A stretch of 64,000 nucleotides of DNA. Source: Bog-473 sp963834405 (lineage in GTDB: Bacteria; Actinomycetota; Acidimicrobiia; Acidimicrobiales; RAAP-2). Below the pieces are notes generated by a model. It had not been told where the DNA came from, ran no database searches, and saw only the letters and a list, made by a program, of their open reading frames with translations. Where the stretch lies: positions 186,001 through 250,000 of the forward strand of contig CAWIBX010000002.1 in NCBI GenBank assembly GCA_963834405.1, in the 5' to 3' direction. Every line of letters starts with the position of its first letter. The stretch's first letter is position 1. Positions 26,815 to 34,603 of the stretch are shown in pieces. The position numbers and the translations under genes were made by a program.

Positions 26815-28341
26815 TCAGGCGGCGAAGTTCTTCGGTGGCGGTGGATGTCGTCGCGGTGGTCCGGTGGTTTGTGTCGCGAGCTGTCGGTTCGAGCCGGTCG
26901 CTGGCTGCGGTGTCGCGCGCTCGTCGATGAGCAGCGCGATCTTGGTGGCGTTGTGGGCGAGAACACCCCAGCCGCACCACGTGCGCGCGCCGTCGATGCC
27001 GTCGATGCGCGTGCGATTCCATCCCCAGGAATGCTTGAGATGCGAGATGCGCCCTTCGGAGCCGGTGCGCCACTTGACGAGCTTGAGGAACCCCTTCGAG
27101 GTCTGGAGTTTGAGGCGCTCGCCGGTAGCTCGGCCCCTTCTGGGGATGACCACGATCTTCACGCCGAGGGCGTTCAGGTCTCTTTCGACATTCGCTTCGC
27201 CATAGCCGCGGTCCGCGGTGACGGTCCGTGGGACCCGGCCCACGAGCTCTGCCAGTCGTTCGATGGCTGGCGCGAGCAGCCCTGCATCGGCTGGGTTGCC
27301 GATCATGACCTCGTGGTCGAGCACGATCCCGTCGACGTTGTCGAGCACCTGGGCCTTGTAGCCGAACTCAACGGGACGTCCGAGTCGGCCCTTTCTGATG
27401 GGGCGGGCATCGGTGTCGTGCAAGGAGACGACCCTGGTGGAGCCCGCCGGCATCTCGCCGCCGAGTCGACTGCGGGTCTGGACGATAACGGTCTCGAGCA
27501 CCGCGATGGTCTTCTCGAGCTCGGTGAGCAGCGCGCTGGCCCGCCCTTCTGCCGTGTCGCCGGCCCGACGCAGCGAACGTCGGGTGTTTGTGGCCATGAC
27601 CTGGGCCTCTTTGAGAGAGGCCCAGGCGATCGTGACGAGCTCGCCGGTGATGGCGAGCACCTCGTCTTTGGCGTCGTCGCTGCGGCGACGCAACCAGGCG
27701 GCGATAGCGTGGCTGCGTCGGGCCACCGAACGCCTCCGGTCACGAAAGCGCGTGCGCGAGCCGTAGCCGGCGCCCTTCAGTTTGGCCACGAGCTTGGAGA
27801 GCTTCGCCACGCCCTTGCCGAGCAGCCCCGCGTCAGAGGGGTAGGCGACGTTCGCCTCGACGACGGTGGTGTCGGCTCGCACCTTGTCGAGTCGCACGAC
27901 CTTGGCCGCCCCTGCCTTGGCGATCAGCGCCTCGTTCAGCTGAGCGACCACCTTGTCCCCGCAGCGGGTGGTGATCTTCATGAGCGTGGTGGCATGCGGC
28001 ACGGCGTCGGTGATGCCGATCCGACAGAACCGCCGCCAGGCGAGGGAGTCGGCGACCTCGCCACAAAGGGTCTCGAAGCCCAGGCGATAACGGAAGCGCA
28101 AGAACATCATGCGCAGGTACGTCTCCATCGGGATCGAGGGCCGGCCGATCTCGGGGTCGAAGAACTCCTCGAAGGGCTCGAAGAACACCGGGTCGTCGAG
28201 CAGGACGTCGATCTCCGAAAGCCCAGGCGGGAGGCGCAGGAATTCGGGCGGGAGGATTGTCTCCCACAAGGTGCTCTGAGGGTCTACTTTGGTGCGCAGC
28301 AACGGTGGCTCCAATCTCTTCGCAAAGGTGGTTGGAGCCAT
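26815..28341 (-). CDS. Transposase (DUF772 N-terminus, DDE catalytic domain)
   Basis: A 508-residue transposase, the only gene of the insertion sequence. The N-terminal DUF772-type region has FFDPEIGRPSIPMETYLRMM and RYRLGFETLCGEV. The DDE core shows a candidate first Asp in RADTTVVEANV, a central VTADRGYGEANVERDL block, and a C-terminal TGSEGRISHLKHSWGW with the catalytic Glu. No frameshift or stop is present, so it appears intact. The long Arg-rich linker between DDE blocks (RSVARRSHAIAAWLRRR) is typical of this group. The nearest family by motifs is ISNCY/IS1182; this needs a database check. Confidence 0.9.
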   Translation of the reverse strand: MAPTTFAKRLEPPLLRTKVDPQSTLWETILPPEFLRLPPGLSEIDVLLDDPVFFEPFEEFFDPEIGRPSIPMETYLRMMFLRFRYRLGFETLCGEVADSLAWRRFCRIGITDAVPHATTLMKITTRCGDKVVAQLNEALIAKAGAAKVVRLDKVRADTTVVEANVAYPSDAGLLGKGVAKLSKLVAKLKGAGYGSRTRFRDRRRSVARRSHAIAAWLRRRSDDAKDEVLAITGELVTIAWASLKEAQVMATNTRRSLRRAGDTAEGRASALLTELEKTIAVLETVIVQTRSRLGGEMPAGSTRVVSLHDTDARPIRKGRLGRPVEFGYKAQVLDNVDGIVLDHEVMIGNPADAGLLAPAIERLAELVGRVPRTVTADRGYGEANVERDLNALGVKIVVIPRRGRATGERLKLQTSKGFLKLVKWRTGSEGRISHLKHSWGWNRTRIDGIDGARTWCGWGVLAHNATKIALLIDERATPQPATGSNRQLATQTTGPPRRHPPPPKNFAA

Positions 28342-28411
28342 CGTTGCTTCATTTGGAGCCGATCGCGAGCACCCTCAGATCATGAACGCGCTGGTCACGC
28401 GCAATTTTCAG

Positions 28412-28432
28412 ATCGACTTTTTCAGGTCGAAG
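28412..28432 (-). repeat. Right terminal inverted repeat of the insertion sequence
   Basis: 21 bp, a perfect inverted copy of 26657-26677, immediately followed by the second TAAGCTA. Confidence 0.88.
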
Positions 28433-28439
28433 TAAGCTA
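28433..28439. repeat. Target-site duplication, right copy (TAAGCTA)
   Basis: Exact copy of 26650-26656. TAAGCT also fits a TANNNT -10 hexamer reading toward the gene at 28570, but no convincing -35 was seen. Confidence 0.78.
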
Positions 28440-28464
28440 AGTTCAGGCGAGATGTCAAGCCCGT

Positions 28465-28511
28465 TGTCGCTCCTGGGGACCCTCTCCCTGAGACGTGGAG
28501 ACCCGGCGACA
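28465..28511 (+). other. Predicted long hairpin in the leader of the secreted protein gene
   Basis: TGTCGC (28465-28470) pairs with GCGACA (28506-28511); inside it GGG pairs with CCC and TCTCC (28483-28487) pairs with GGAGA (28497-28501). The paired arms lie 60-105 nt before the ATG at 28570. It does not match a riboswitch I recognise. Confidence 0.35.
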
Positions 28512-28569
28512 GCAGGCGTTTTCGACGGCGGCCGCCGCGGGGCCGGAGTGAGGGGGGCAGGTACATCCG

Positions 28570-31506
28570 ATGACGAGGTTCGGGCGTTTCGTATCGGGTC
28601 TGGTGCTGGTCGGGGCCACCGTCGGGACCGGCCTCGGCGCAGCGGTGCTCGGAGCAGTTCCGGCGGGTGCCGGGGTGGTCATCACGGTGAACGACGCGGG
28701 CGACGCGCCCCCTGTTCCCGCCAATTGCACCATGGCGACCGAAGGTGACTGCACGCTGCGCGCCGCCATCGAGGCCGCCAATGCCTCGGCCGCGGACGCC
28801 GCGATCACGCTGCCCGATGCCAACACCGTCCCGAACAATCCGAGCTCGAGCCATGTGTATGCGCTTCTCAATTCGAACGGATCCCTCGAACTGAACGACA
28901 GCGGTCACACGATCACCATTGACGGGGCCGGCCAGACACTCGCCGTCCTTCAGCTGCAGAACGAAGGTCCCATCACCCACCGCGTCCTTCAGGTGGACAC
29001 AGACACGACCGCCGACATCTCGGGCATCACGGCCGAGGACGGCGTCATCACCGGTGGCGGGCCCGGTGGCGGGGGAATCCTCAACGACGGGACCCTGAAC
29101 CTGTCGAGTTCGACCGTCACGGGCAACTCTTCAGGGAACTCCGGTGGCGGAGTCTACCTCGATGGCGTGGCCGCTACCCTGACCGACGACACGATCACCG
29201 CCAACAGTGCCGGTTCCGGCGGTGGGGTCACCATGGAGGATGGGACGAACGTCATCTCGGGTGGCTCGGTGGACGGCAACGACACCACCTCGAGCGAGGG
29301 CGGTGGTGTCGACGTCGAGGATCTCAACCCAGGGGACTCGGCGACCCTCAGCAACGTCGACGTCAGCAATAACTCAGCGTCGGACGATGGCGGCGGACTG
29401 TACGTGGGGAACCAGTCCGCAACCAGCAACAACCTGGTGACCTTGACCAACGTCACCGCCGACAACAACACGGCCGACGGCGCCGGCGGCGGGCTGTACG
29501 TGTCGAACGACGGTGCTGGTGGGGGCACCGTCACCATGACCGGGGGCTCGGCGAGCGGCAATTCCTGTGGTGAAGACGGGGGTGGCATCTTCGACCAAAA
29601 CGACGGCAGCGGCTCCGTCAGCTTCACCGGCGTGTCCGTGAATTCGAATACCGTCTCCGACGATGGCTCCGGCACCGGCGCCGGCGGTGGCATCTATGTG
29701 CAGAACGACGGGTCGGGGGACAGCACGACGTTCTCAGGGGGCTCCATCGACGACAACTCGACCCCCACCGATGCGACCAACGGGCAGGGCGGAGGGGTCT
29801 ACCTGTTGAATAACGGCAACCCGAGCACGGCCAGCTTCAGCGGAGGAACCATCTCCGGCAACAGCGCCTACGAAGGTGGCGGCGTTTACCTTCCGCCGGG
29901 AAGCTTCCCGACGCGAACGGGGGACCTGGCCACTTTCACAAACGAGACGGTGTCCGGGAACAACGTGACCGAGGCGGGTGGTGGGTTCACCGATGACGCG
30001 GGAACAGTTCAACCGCTGACCATCGCTTCGTCGACCATCAGCGGCAACAGCGCCGGTGCCATGGCGACGAGCGACGGTGGCGGAATCGAGGCCTTTGCCC
30101 CTTCAACATGCGACCTCATCACGCTGACCAATGACACCATCACGGGGAACACCGCGGTCAACGGGGGCGGGTACTACGGCGCGGGCTGCACGTCGCCGAC
30201 GGTGACGACGGCCTTCAAGTTCGACACCGTCTCCGGCAACACGGCCTCCAACTCTGCCGGTGGGGGGAACATTGAGACCATTGACGGCTCGCAGCTGACC
30301 TTGGCCGAAAGCATCGTCGCCAACGGCTCCGCCTCCGGCGGTCCCGCGACGAACTGCCTCGTGACCGGGCCCGGGACGCTCACGTCGGGGGGGTACAACC
30401 TCATCGACAACACCAACTGCGGCTCGCCGGCGGCGACCGACATCATCGGCAAGAACCCCCAGCTCGGCTCGCTCGCGAACAACGGGGGGCCGACCGAGAC
30501 CGAGGAGCCGGCGGCTACCAGCCCCGCCGTCGGGGCGATCCCCTCTGGGGTCTGCACCGCCACCGGCGTGAGCACCGATCAGCGCGGCGACGCCCGAGGG
30601 GCGGGTCCCAGCGGCTCGTGCACCATCGGAGCGGTCGAGGTGGCACAGGGGACACCGCCACCGCCACCGCCACCGCCACCGCCGCCGCCCCCGCCACCGC
30701 CACCGCCACCGAACAGCCCCAACGGCTACCGCCTGGTGGCCAACGAGGGCGGCATCTTCGACTTCGGCCTGAACTTCAACGGGTCGCTGGCCAACAACAA
30801 GCTCAACGCCCCCATCGTCGGGCTCGCCAACTCGCCGGGGCCCAACGGTTACCTGCTGGTGGGCAGCGACGGCGGCGTCTTCGCCAAGGGCGGAGCGAAC
30901 TTCTACGGCTCGCTCGGGGGCCAGAGCATCCCCTCGCCCATCGCCGCTATCGCGGCGCCGCCCAGCGAGAACGGCTACTGGCTGGCTGCCCAGAACGGCA
31001 CGATCTACCATTTTGGATCCGTGCCGTCGCTCCCGAAGGTGCCGCTGCCGCCCGGCGCCAGGATCGTCGGCATGGCCTCGACCACCGACGGCATGGGGGC
31101 CTGGCTGACCGACCAGTTCGGTGACGTCTACGCCGAGGGGACCGCCCTGTACGAAGGTGGGCTCGGCGGCGTGCACATCAACGCCCTGATCGTGGGCATC
31201 GCCGCCGCCGCGTCCGGCCCGGGCTACGTCCTCGCCGCGGCCGACGGCGGGGTCTTCCGGTACGGCACCCAGGGCTTCTTCGGCTCGGTGCCCGGGGTCC
31301 TCAAGCCCGGGCAGAAGATCAAGGCACCGATCGTCGGCATCGCCGTGACCCACCCGGGCAACGGTTACTGGGAGGTGGGCGCCGACGGCGGCGTGTACGC
31401 CTTCGGGGACGCGCCGTTCCTCGGGTCCGTCTACACGACCGTCCCGGGCGGCAAGCTCAACGGGCCGATCGTCGGGATTCAGCACCTGGGGGCCGCCGCG
31501 ACCTGA
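28570..31506 (+). CDS. Secreted right-handed beta-helix protein with polyproline linker and C-terminal six-repeat domain
   Basis: A 978-residue exported protein. Signal peptide about 1-35 (RFVSGLVLVGATVG ... VPAGAG). Then a CSLREAI-type motif CTLRAAIEAAN (61-71), a long Ser/Asn/Gly-rich parallel beta-helix (about 130-640) with repeated SGNS.GGGVY turns, and a choice-of-anchor Q ending (NNGGPTETEE, DQRGDARGAG). A ~20-Pro linker (about 696-716) leads to six ~45-residue repeats of the type NGYWL.A.DGGVF.FG..PF.GS...L..PIVGI, common in Acidimicrobiia and possibly a beta-propeller. Likely surface or matrix role; ligand unknown. No LPXTG or C-terminal membrane anchor. The beta-helix half looks less GC-biased than its surroundings. 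Confidence 0.85.
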   Translation: MTRFGRFVSGLVLVGATVGTGLGAAVLGAVPAGAGVVITVNDAGDAPPVPANCTMATEGDCTLRAAIEAANASAADAAITLPDANTVPNNPSSSHVYALLNSNGSLELNDSGHTITIDGAGQTLAVLQLQNEGPITHRVLQVDTDTTADISGITAEDGVITGGGPGGGGILNDGTLNLSSSTVTGNSSGNSGGGVYLDGVAATLTDDTITANSAGSGGGVTMEDGTNVISGGSVDGNDTTSSEGGGVDVEDLNPGDSATLSNVDVSNNSASDDGGGLYVGNQSATSNNLVTLTNVTADNNTADGAGGGLYVSNDGAGGGTVTMTGGSASGNSCGEDGGGIFDQNDGSGSVSFTGVSVNSNTVSDDGSGTGAGGGIYVQNDGSGDSTTFSGGSIDDNSTPTDATNGQGGGVYLLNNGNPSTASFSGGTISGNSAYEGGGVYLPPGSFPTRTGDLATFTNETVSGNNVTEAGGGFTDDAGTVQPLTIASSTISGNSAGAMATSDGGGIEAFAPSTCDLITLTNDTITGNTAVNGGGYYGAGCTSPTVTTAFKFDTVSGNTASNSAGGGNIETIDGSQLTLAESIVANGSASGGPATNCLVTGPGTLTSGGYNLIDNTNCGSPAATDIIGKNPQLGSLANNGGPTETEEPAATSPAVGAIPSGVCTATGVSTDQRGDARGAGPSGSCTIGAVEVAQGTPPPPPPPPPPPPPPPPPPPNSPNGYRLVANEGGIFDFGLNFNGSLANNKLNAPIVGLANSPGPNGYLLVGSDGGVFAKGGANFYGSLGGQSIPSPIAAIAAPPSENGYWLAAQNGTIYHFGSVPSLPKVPLPPGARIVGMASTTDGMGAWLTDQFGDVYAEGTALYEGGLGGVHINALIVGIAAAASGPGYVLAAADGGVFRYGTQGFFGSVPGVLKPGQKIKAPIVGIAVTHPGNGYWEVGADGGVYAFGDAPFLGSVYTTVPGGKLNGPIVGIQHLGAAAT
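30655..30714 (+). repeat. CCGCCA-type microsatellite encoding the polyproline linker
   Basis: About ten tandem CCGCCA/CCGCCC hexamers inside the secreted protein gene, encoding ~20 Pro. Slippage by whole hexamers would change linker length without breaking the frame. Confidence 0.8.
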
Positions 31507-31572
31507 TCGCTGCGAGCTGATGCATCGCTGACGGTGCGCGTGCGAGTCCACAAGCGTGCATGCGGAAGGCTG

Positions 31573-31578
31573 TATCGT
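31573..31578 (+). promoter_or_regulatory. Probable -10 hexamer for the Cys-rich gene (TATCGT, leaderless)
   Basis: TATCGT lies 7 nt before GTG 31586. This geometry is the main reason for choosing that start over the in-frame ATG at 31556, which lies upstream of the hexamer. Confidence 0.45.
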
Positions 31579-31585
31579 CCTCGGC

Positions 31586-32464
31586 GTGGCCAAACCTCCT
31601 GACGACGCGCACGAATGGCTCAGCTTCGAGGACGAGGACGAGGAGCGGACGTGGGCGTTCGACGCGACCTTTCTCATGAGCAACTGGACCTGCATCTTCG
31701 GCAACGGGTGCCAGGGGGTCCTGACCGGACCCGCCCCCGAGCTCGTTCAGGGCTGCTGTAGTTACGGTGCCCACCTCGTGGACAAGAAGGACGCCCGCCG
31801 CGTCCTGAAGAACACCGCCACCCTCACCCCGGAGGAGTGGCAATTCCACGGGGTCAAGAAGGACGTCATCCACAAGAACAAGCACGGCGAGACCGTGACC
31901 AAGCTGGTGGACGACGCCTGCATCTTCCTGAACCGCCCGGGGTTCCCGGGCGGCGCGGGCTGCGCCTTCCACATCGCGGCCCTGAACCGGGGCGTGAACC
32001 CGCTCACGCTGAAGCCCGAGGTCTGCTGGCAGCTGCCGCTACGCAGGGAGGACCACGTCGACGACGACGAGGGTCACGTCACCAGCACCATCCGGCAGTG
32101 GGACCGCCGCCACTGGGGCGCCGGGGGGCAGGAGTTCCACTGGTGGTGCACGGAGGCGCCCGACGCGTTCGTCGGCTCCAAGCCGGTCTACCTGGAGATG
32201 CAGGCCGAGTTGACCGAGTTGGTGGGTGCCAAGATCTATGAACAGCTGGTGGCGCTGCTGCGCGAGCGCGACCGCCGGCGGCGGCAGGGTGTCCCCCTCC
32301 CGCATCCAGCCGTGCGGCGCCGGCCCTCCGGAGCGGGCGCACGAGCGGCCTCTTCCAACGGATCGAAGCGTTCGAACGCATCGAAGAGACCGCGCAAATC
32401 AGGTGGGGCGGCAGAACCCTCCGCCGAACGAGCGCCGGACGCGCGCACCGAGGCCCAGGCGTAG
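31586..32464 (+). CDS. Conserved Cys-rich actinobacterial protein, possible metal or Fe-S binder
   Basis: A 292-residue protein from GTG 31586 (302 from ATG 31556). The core is rich in conserved-looking Cys/His motifs: NWTCIFGNGCQG, VQGCCSYGAH, DDACIFLNRPGFPGGAGCAFH, EVCWQLPLRRE and EFHWWCTEAP. At least eight Cys with neighbouring His suggest a bound metal cluster, resembling the Cys-cluster logic of YkgJ/DUF3109-type proteins without a confident match. The last ~60 residues are a basic, Ser/Lys/Arg-rich disordered tail. Function unknown. It stands alone between the secreted protein gene and a convergent small gene. Confidence 0.75.
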   Translation: MAKPPDDAHEWLSFEDEDEERTWAFDATFLMSNWTCIFGNGCQGVLTGPAPELVQGCCSYGAHLVDKKDARRVLKNTATLTPEEWQFHGVKKDVIHKNKHGETVTKLVDDACIFLNRPGFPGGAGCAFHIAALNRGVNPLTLKPEVCWQLPLRREDHVDDDEGHVTSTIRQWDRRHWGAGGQEFHWWCTEAPDAFVGSKPVYLEMQAELTELVGAKIYEQLVALLRERDRRRRQGVPLPHPAVRRRPSGAGARAASSNGSKRSNASKRPRKSGGAAEPSAERAPDARTEAQA

Positions 32465-32485
32465 CCGGTTCAGGAGCGTCCGCTC

Positions 32486-32692
32486 TCAGTCGTTGAGGGG
32501 ATCGTCCTCCGAGTACGAGGGCGCCGGGAAAGAGCCGAGAATGCGGTCGTACTTGTCTTCTTCGGCACGGCACCAGGAGGCGTGAACGTCGTCCGGCTCG
32601 GCCCCGCACTCGACGCACCGCCCCGTCGACTCGGTGGATGATCGCTTCAGGCTGCGCGCTTCCTCGAAGCGCCGGTGGCGTCCCTTTTTCAC
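32486..32692 (-). CDS. Small conserved zinc-ribbon-like protein
   Basis: A 68-residue protein. The basic N-terminus KKGRHRRFEEARSLKR is followed by a short Cys motif, GRCVECGAEPDDVHASWC, which with a nearby His could bind one zinc. The C-terminus is acidic. GTG start with AAGGAG 6 nt upstream supports real translation. Convergent with the Cys-rich gene. Function unknown. Confidence 0.6.
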   Translation of the reverse strand: MKKGRHRRFEEARSLKRSSTESTGRCVECGAEPDDVHASWCRAEEDKYDRILGSFPAPSYSEDDPLND

Positions 32693-32814
32693 GAGAACTC
32701 CTTGTCAAACCCGGTCCGCCCATTTCGCGTCCCGCCCCACGGCCGGACCGAACGGGCCCCTCGGCCGCCGATCCAGTGTAGTGGCTTCGTGCCTCCCTCT
32801 GGCCGGGACCCTGG

Positions 32815-33219
32815 TCAGAGGCCCAATCGCTCTGTAGCACTGGCCCGGTCCCCGTAACCCCGGATGTCCCGGATCCCGTCGGGTCCCACCCGGAGAACCT
32901 GCCAACGATCCTCACCGGTGTTGAGCCGCATCCCGACCAGGATGGCGTTGCCGTGGACCGAGATCTCGGTGACCGTGCCGCTGCGGCCTGCCGCCCTGCC
33001 CTTCTCGTACCACTTGATGACCTGAGCCCGGTTCCGGCAAGGCGGGTTCGTCGCTCCGGGCGGCCCCCAGTGCACGTCAGGGCTGAGCAGTTCGCCGAAA
33101 GCGGTCAGGTCGCTCGCGTCCAGCGCGGCGCGGAGGCGTTCCGCCACCGCCGCCGGCGTCATCGGCGGGCTGATGCCAACGGTGTCGTCCGACGAATCCT
33201 CCGAGGTCACACACACCAT
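32815..33219 (-). CDS. SnoaL-like / NTF2-fold protein
   Basis: A 134-residue protein with a predicted NTF2-like fold. RLRAALDASDLTAFGELLSPDVHWGPPG is the typical helix plus strand with the conserved Trp, and the middle 'RNRAQVIKWYEKGRAAG' and final 'VLRVGPDGIRDIRGYGDR' are SnoaL-like. Such proteins bind small hydrophobic molecules or act as isomerases or cyclases; none can be named here. The ATG is divergent from the small gene at 33241 with 21 nt between starts. Confidence 0.75.
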   Translation of the reverse strand: MVCVTSEDSSDDTVGISPPMTPAAVAERLRAALDASDLTAFGELLSPDVHWGPPGATNPPCRNRAQVIKWYEKGRAAGRSGTVTEISVHGNAILVGMRLNTGEDRWQVLRVGPDGIRDIRGYGDRASATERLGL

Positions 33220-33227
33220 TAAACCTC

Positions 33228-33233
33228 TACGCT
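33228..33233 (+). promoter_or_regulatory. Probable -10 hexamer for the small gene at 33241 (TACGCT)
   Basis: TACGCT lies 7 nt before GTG 33241 in the 21-nt gap between two divergent genes. Leaderless geometry. The same hexamer precedes menH and menE. Confidence 0.45.
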
Positions 33234-33240
33234 TGCGCTC

Positions 33241-33489
33241 GTGCCCGAGACGTTCGACCCCCAGGAAATGGTGGCGCGGTTCCGGCAGCGGGCGGAGGCT
33301 GTGCGCACACGCGGCATGCCGCCGATCGAAGGCCCTGAACGCCAGCGCTTTCGCGAGCAGGCCCAGCGTGACTTCGCCGATTTCGCCATGATCGGCGACG
33401 CCGAGGCGGAACTGGTCGACGGGATCCTGACACTGCGCATCGACCTGCGCCCTCCTGAGGCGCGTGCGGGGAGCGGCACGCCGGCGTGA
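33241..33489 (+). CDS. Small conserved hypothetical protein
   Basis: An 82-residue protein. It has a mostly helical, charged N-terminal half (MVARFRQRAEAVRTRG, PERQRFREQAQRDFADFAMIGDAEAEL) followed by a short strand-like DGILTLRIDLRPPE. The composition is that of a folded small cytoplasmic protein rather than a shadow frame. GTG start with a -10-like hexamer 7 nt upstream. Function unknown. Confidence 0.65.
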   Translation: MPETFDPQEMVARFRQRAEAVRTRGMPPIEGPERQRFREQAQRDFADFAMIGDAEAELVDGILTLRIDLRPPEARAGSGTPA

Positions 33490-33500
33490 GTGCGGGCGGC

Positions 33501-34061
33501 TCAGCCGCCGTAGTGCATCCGCGTGTCTTCCATTCGGAGGATCTCTCGCTCGGAGGGTTCGCCTGACACGCCGACGACTTCTCCGATGCACAGCGTGTGG
33601 CTCCCGAGCTCCTCACGGCGGGCGAGCGCGCAGACGATGTAGCCGGCAGCCGCCGCCAGGACCGGGATGCGCTGCTCCCCCACTTCGGTGACGGGGTGGC
33701 CCGCCATCGTCGTGACCGTCCCGTCCGGACCGCGCTCCACGTCCTGCACGGGCTTGACGAAGCGCCGCACCACGGCGCGGTCGCCCCGTTCGAGGAGCGA
33801 GATGCTGAACGCGCCGCTCCCGGCGACAAGGCGCGCGGTGACCGACTCGCGTTCGAGCGCCACCGCGACCAACTTGGGCTCGAGGCAGACCTGGACCACC
33901 AGGTTCGCGGTCATGAGGTTCACCTCGTCTCCGACGCGGCTGCCCACGAGGTAGAGACCGGTGGGCAGCGCCCAGAGGACCCGGCGCCGGTGCTGGTCGA
34001 ACGCCTCTTCCTCACCGTCATCGGGCTCCGCGCCGCCGGATCGCGTGCCGCGCTCGCTCAT
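33501..34061 (-). CDS. Flavin reductase domain protein (FMN-binding split barrel)
   Basis: A 186-residue protein of the flavin reductase-like family. The core RRVLWALPTGLYLVGSRVGDEVNLMTANLVVQVCLEPKLVAVAL is the FMN-binding split barrel, followed by FSISLLERGD. It likely reduces free FMN/FAD with NAD(P)H or binds FMN; the partner oxygenase is not evident here. Residues 1-20 are acidic and probably disordered. Its ATG overlaps the stop of the upstream lipoprotein gene (ATGA). Confidence 0.85.
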   Translation of the reverse strand: MSERGTRSGGAEPDDGEEEAFDQHRRRVLWALPTGLYLVGSRVGDEVNLMTANLVVQVCLEPKLVAVALERESVTARLVAGSGAFSISLLERGDRAVVRRFVKPVQDVERGPDGTVTTMAGHPVTEVGEQRIPVLAAAAGYIVCALARREELGSHTLCIGEVVGVSGEPSEREILRMEDTRMHYGG

Positions 34062-34567
34062 CCGAAGATCCCTCCCCCCGAGTTGCCGGTCGTCGTCGTC
34101 GTGGACACCGCCTTCCCGTCGATCACCCTGATGCGCTGGAGCACCTGGTTGTAGAGCGCCTCCGCCTTGATGGCGTTCCGTTCCGACTGGCGGAGGAGCG
34201 TGCGGTTCGTGGCACCGGCGTCATAGCACTGGTTGGCCGCCGTCCCCTCGAGGTTGTAGGCCTGCGTGAGCAGGTCGGTCACCACGGGGTCCGGCGAAGG
34301 TAGCGAGCCGTTGGCCATTTCGGCGTCGTCGAGCAGCGTGCCGCAGGCGGCATGGACGGCGCCGGTCCCGTTGGCCACGTCCTTGGGCACGCGTGCGTTG
34401 TCGGCGATCAGGGTCCCGATGTCCTCACCCAGCCCGGTGCCGCCCACCCACACCGACATGCGGTGCGCGGGCGAGCCCTGCTGGTCCTCCCCCGCGCACG
34501 AGGCGAGACCCAGAGCGAGCACGGTGATCGGCGGGAGGATCAGGATGGTCCGGAGGCGGGACGTCAT
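34058..34567 (-). CDS. Putative lipoprotein, helical, unknown function
   Basis: A 169-residue exported protein. Signal peptide with lipobox: TILILPPITVLALGLASC, Cys at about residue 24. The mature part is helical with one CGTLL and one CYDAG segment and ends in a Thr/Gly-rich tail. The chosen ATG gives a compact signal sequence; an upstream TTG is less likely. Translationally coupled to the flavin reductase by an ATGA overlap. No known domain recognised. Confidence 0.65.
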   Translation of the reverse strand: MTSRLRTILILPPITVLALGLASCAGEDQQGSPAHRMSVWVGGTGLGEDIGTLIADNARVPKDVANGTGAVHAACGTLLDDAEMANGSLPSPDPVVTDLLTQAYNLEGTAANQCYDAGATNRTLLRQSERNAIKAEALYNQVLQRIRVIDGKAVSTTTTTGNSGGGIFG

Positions 34568-34603
34568 GCGGGCGGCCCTGTTGGGGGCGTACGCCAAAAC
34601 GGG

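Larger units (their letters stand above)
26657..28432 (-). mobile_element. Complete insertion sequence, 1,776 bp, DUF772/DDE transposase (ISNCY/IS1182-like)
   Basis: The element is bounded by 21-bp perfect terminal inverted repeats (starting CTTCGACCTG and ending AGTCGAT) and flanked by exact 7-bp direct repeats TAAGCTA. It carries one transposase gene on the minus strand (26815-28341). Each terminal repeat contains its own short palindrome (TCGAC ... GTCGA). The intact frame, ends and duplications suggest recent, possibly active transposition. It sits between nfuA and the secreted beta-helix gene and interrupts no coding sequence. Family naming is tentative. Confidence 0.88.

Noticed and set aside
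30655..30714. CRISPR-like or other interspersed repeats
   Set aside because: The units are contiguous 6-mers with no spacers and encode polyproline. No CRISPR array or cas gene was seen anywhere in the window.
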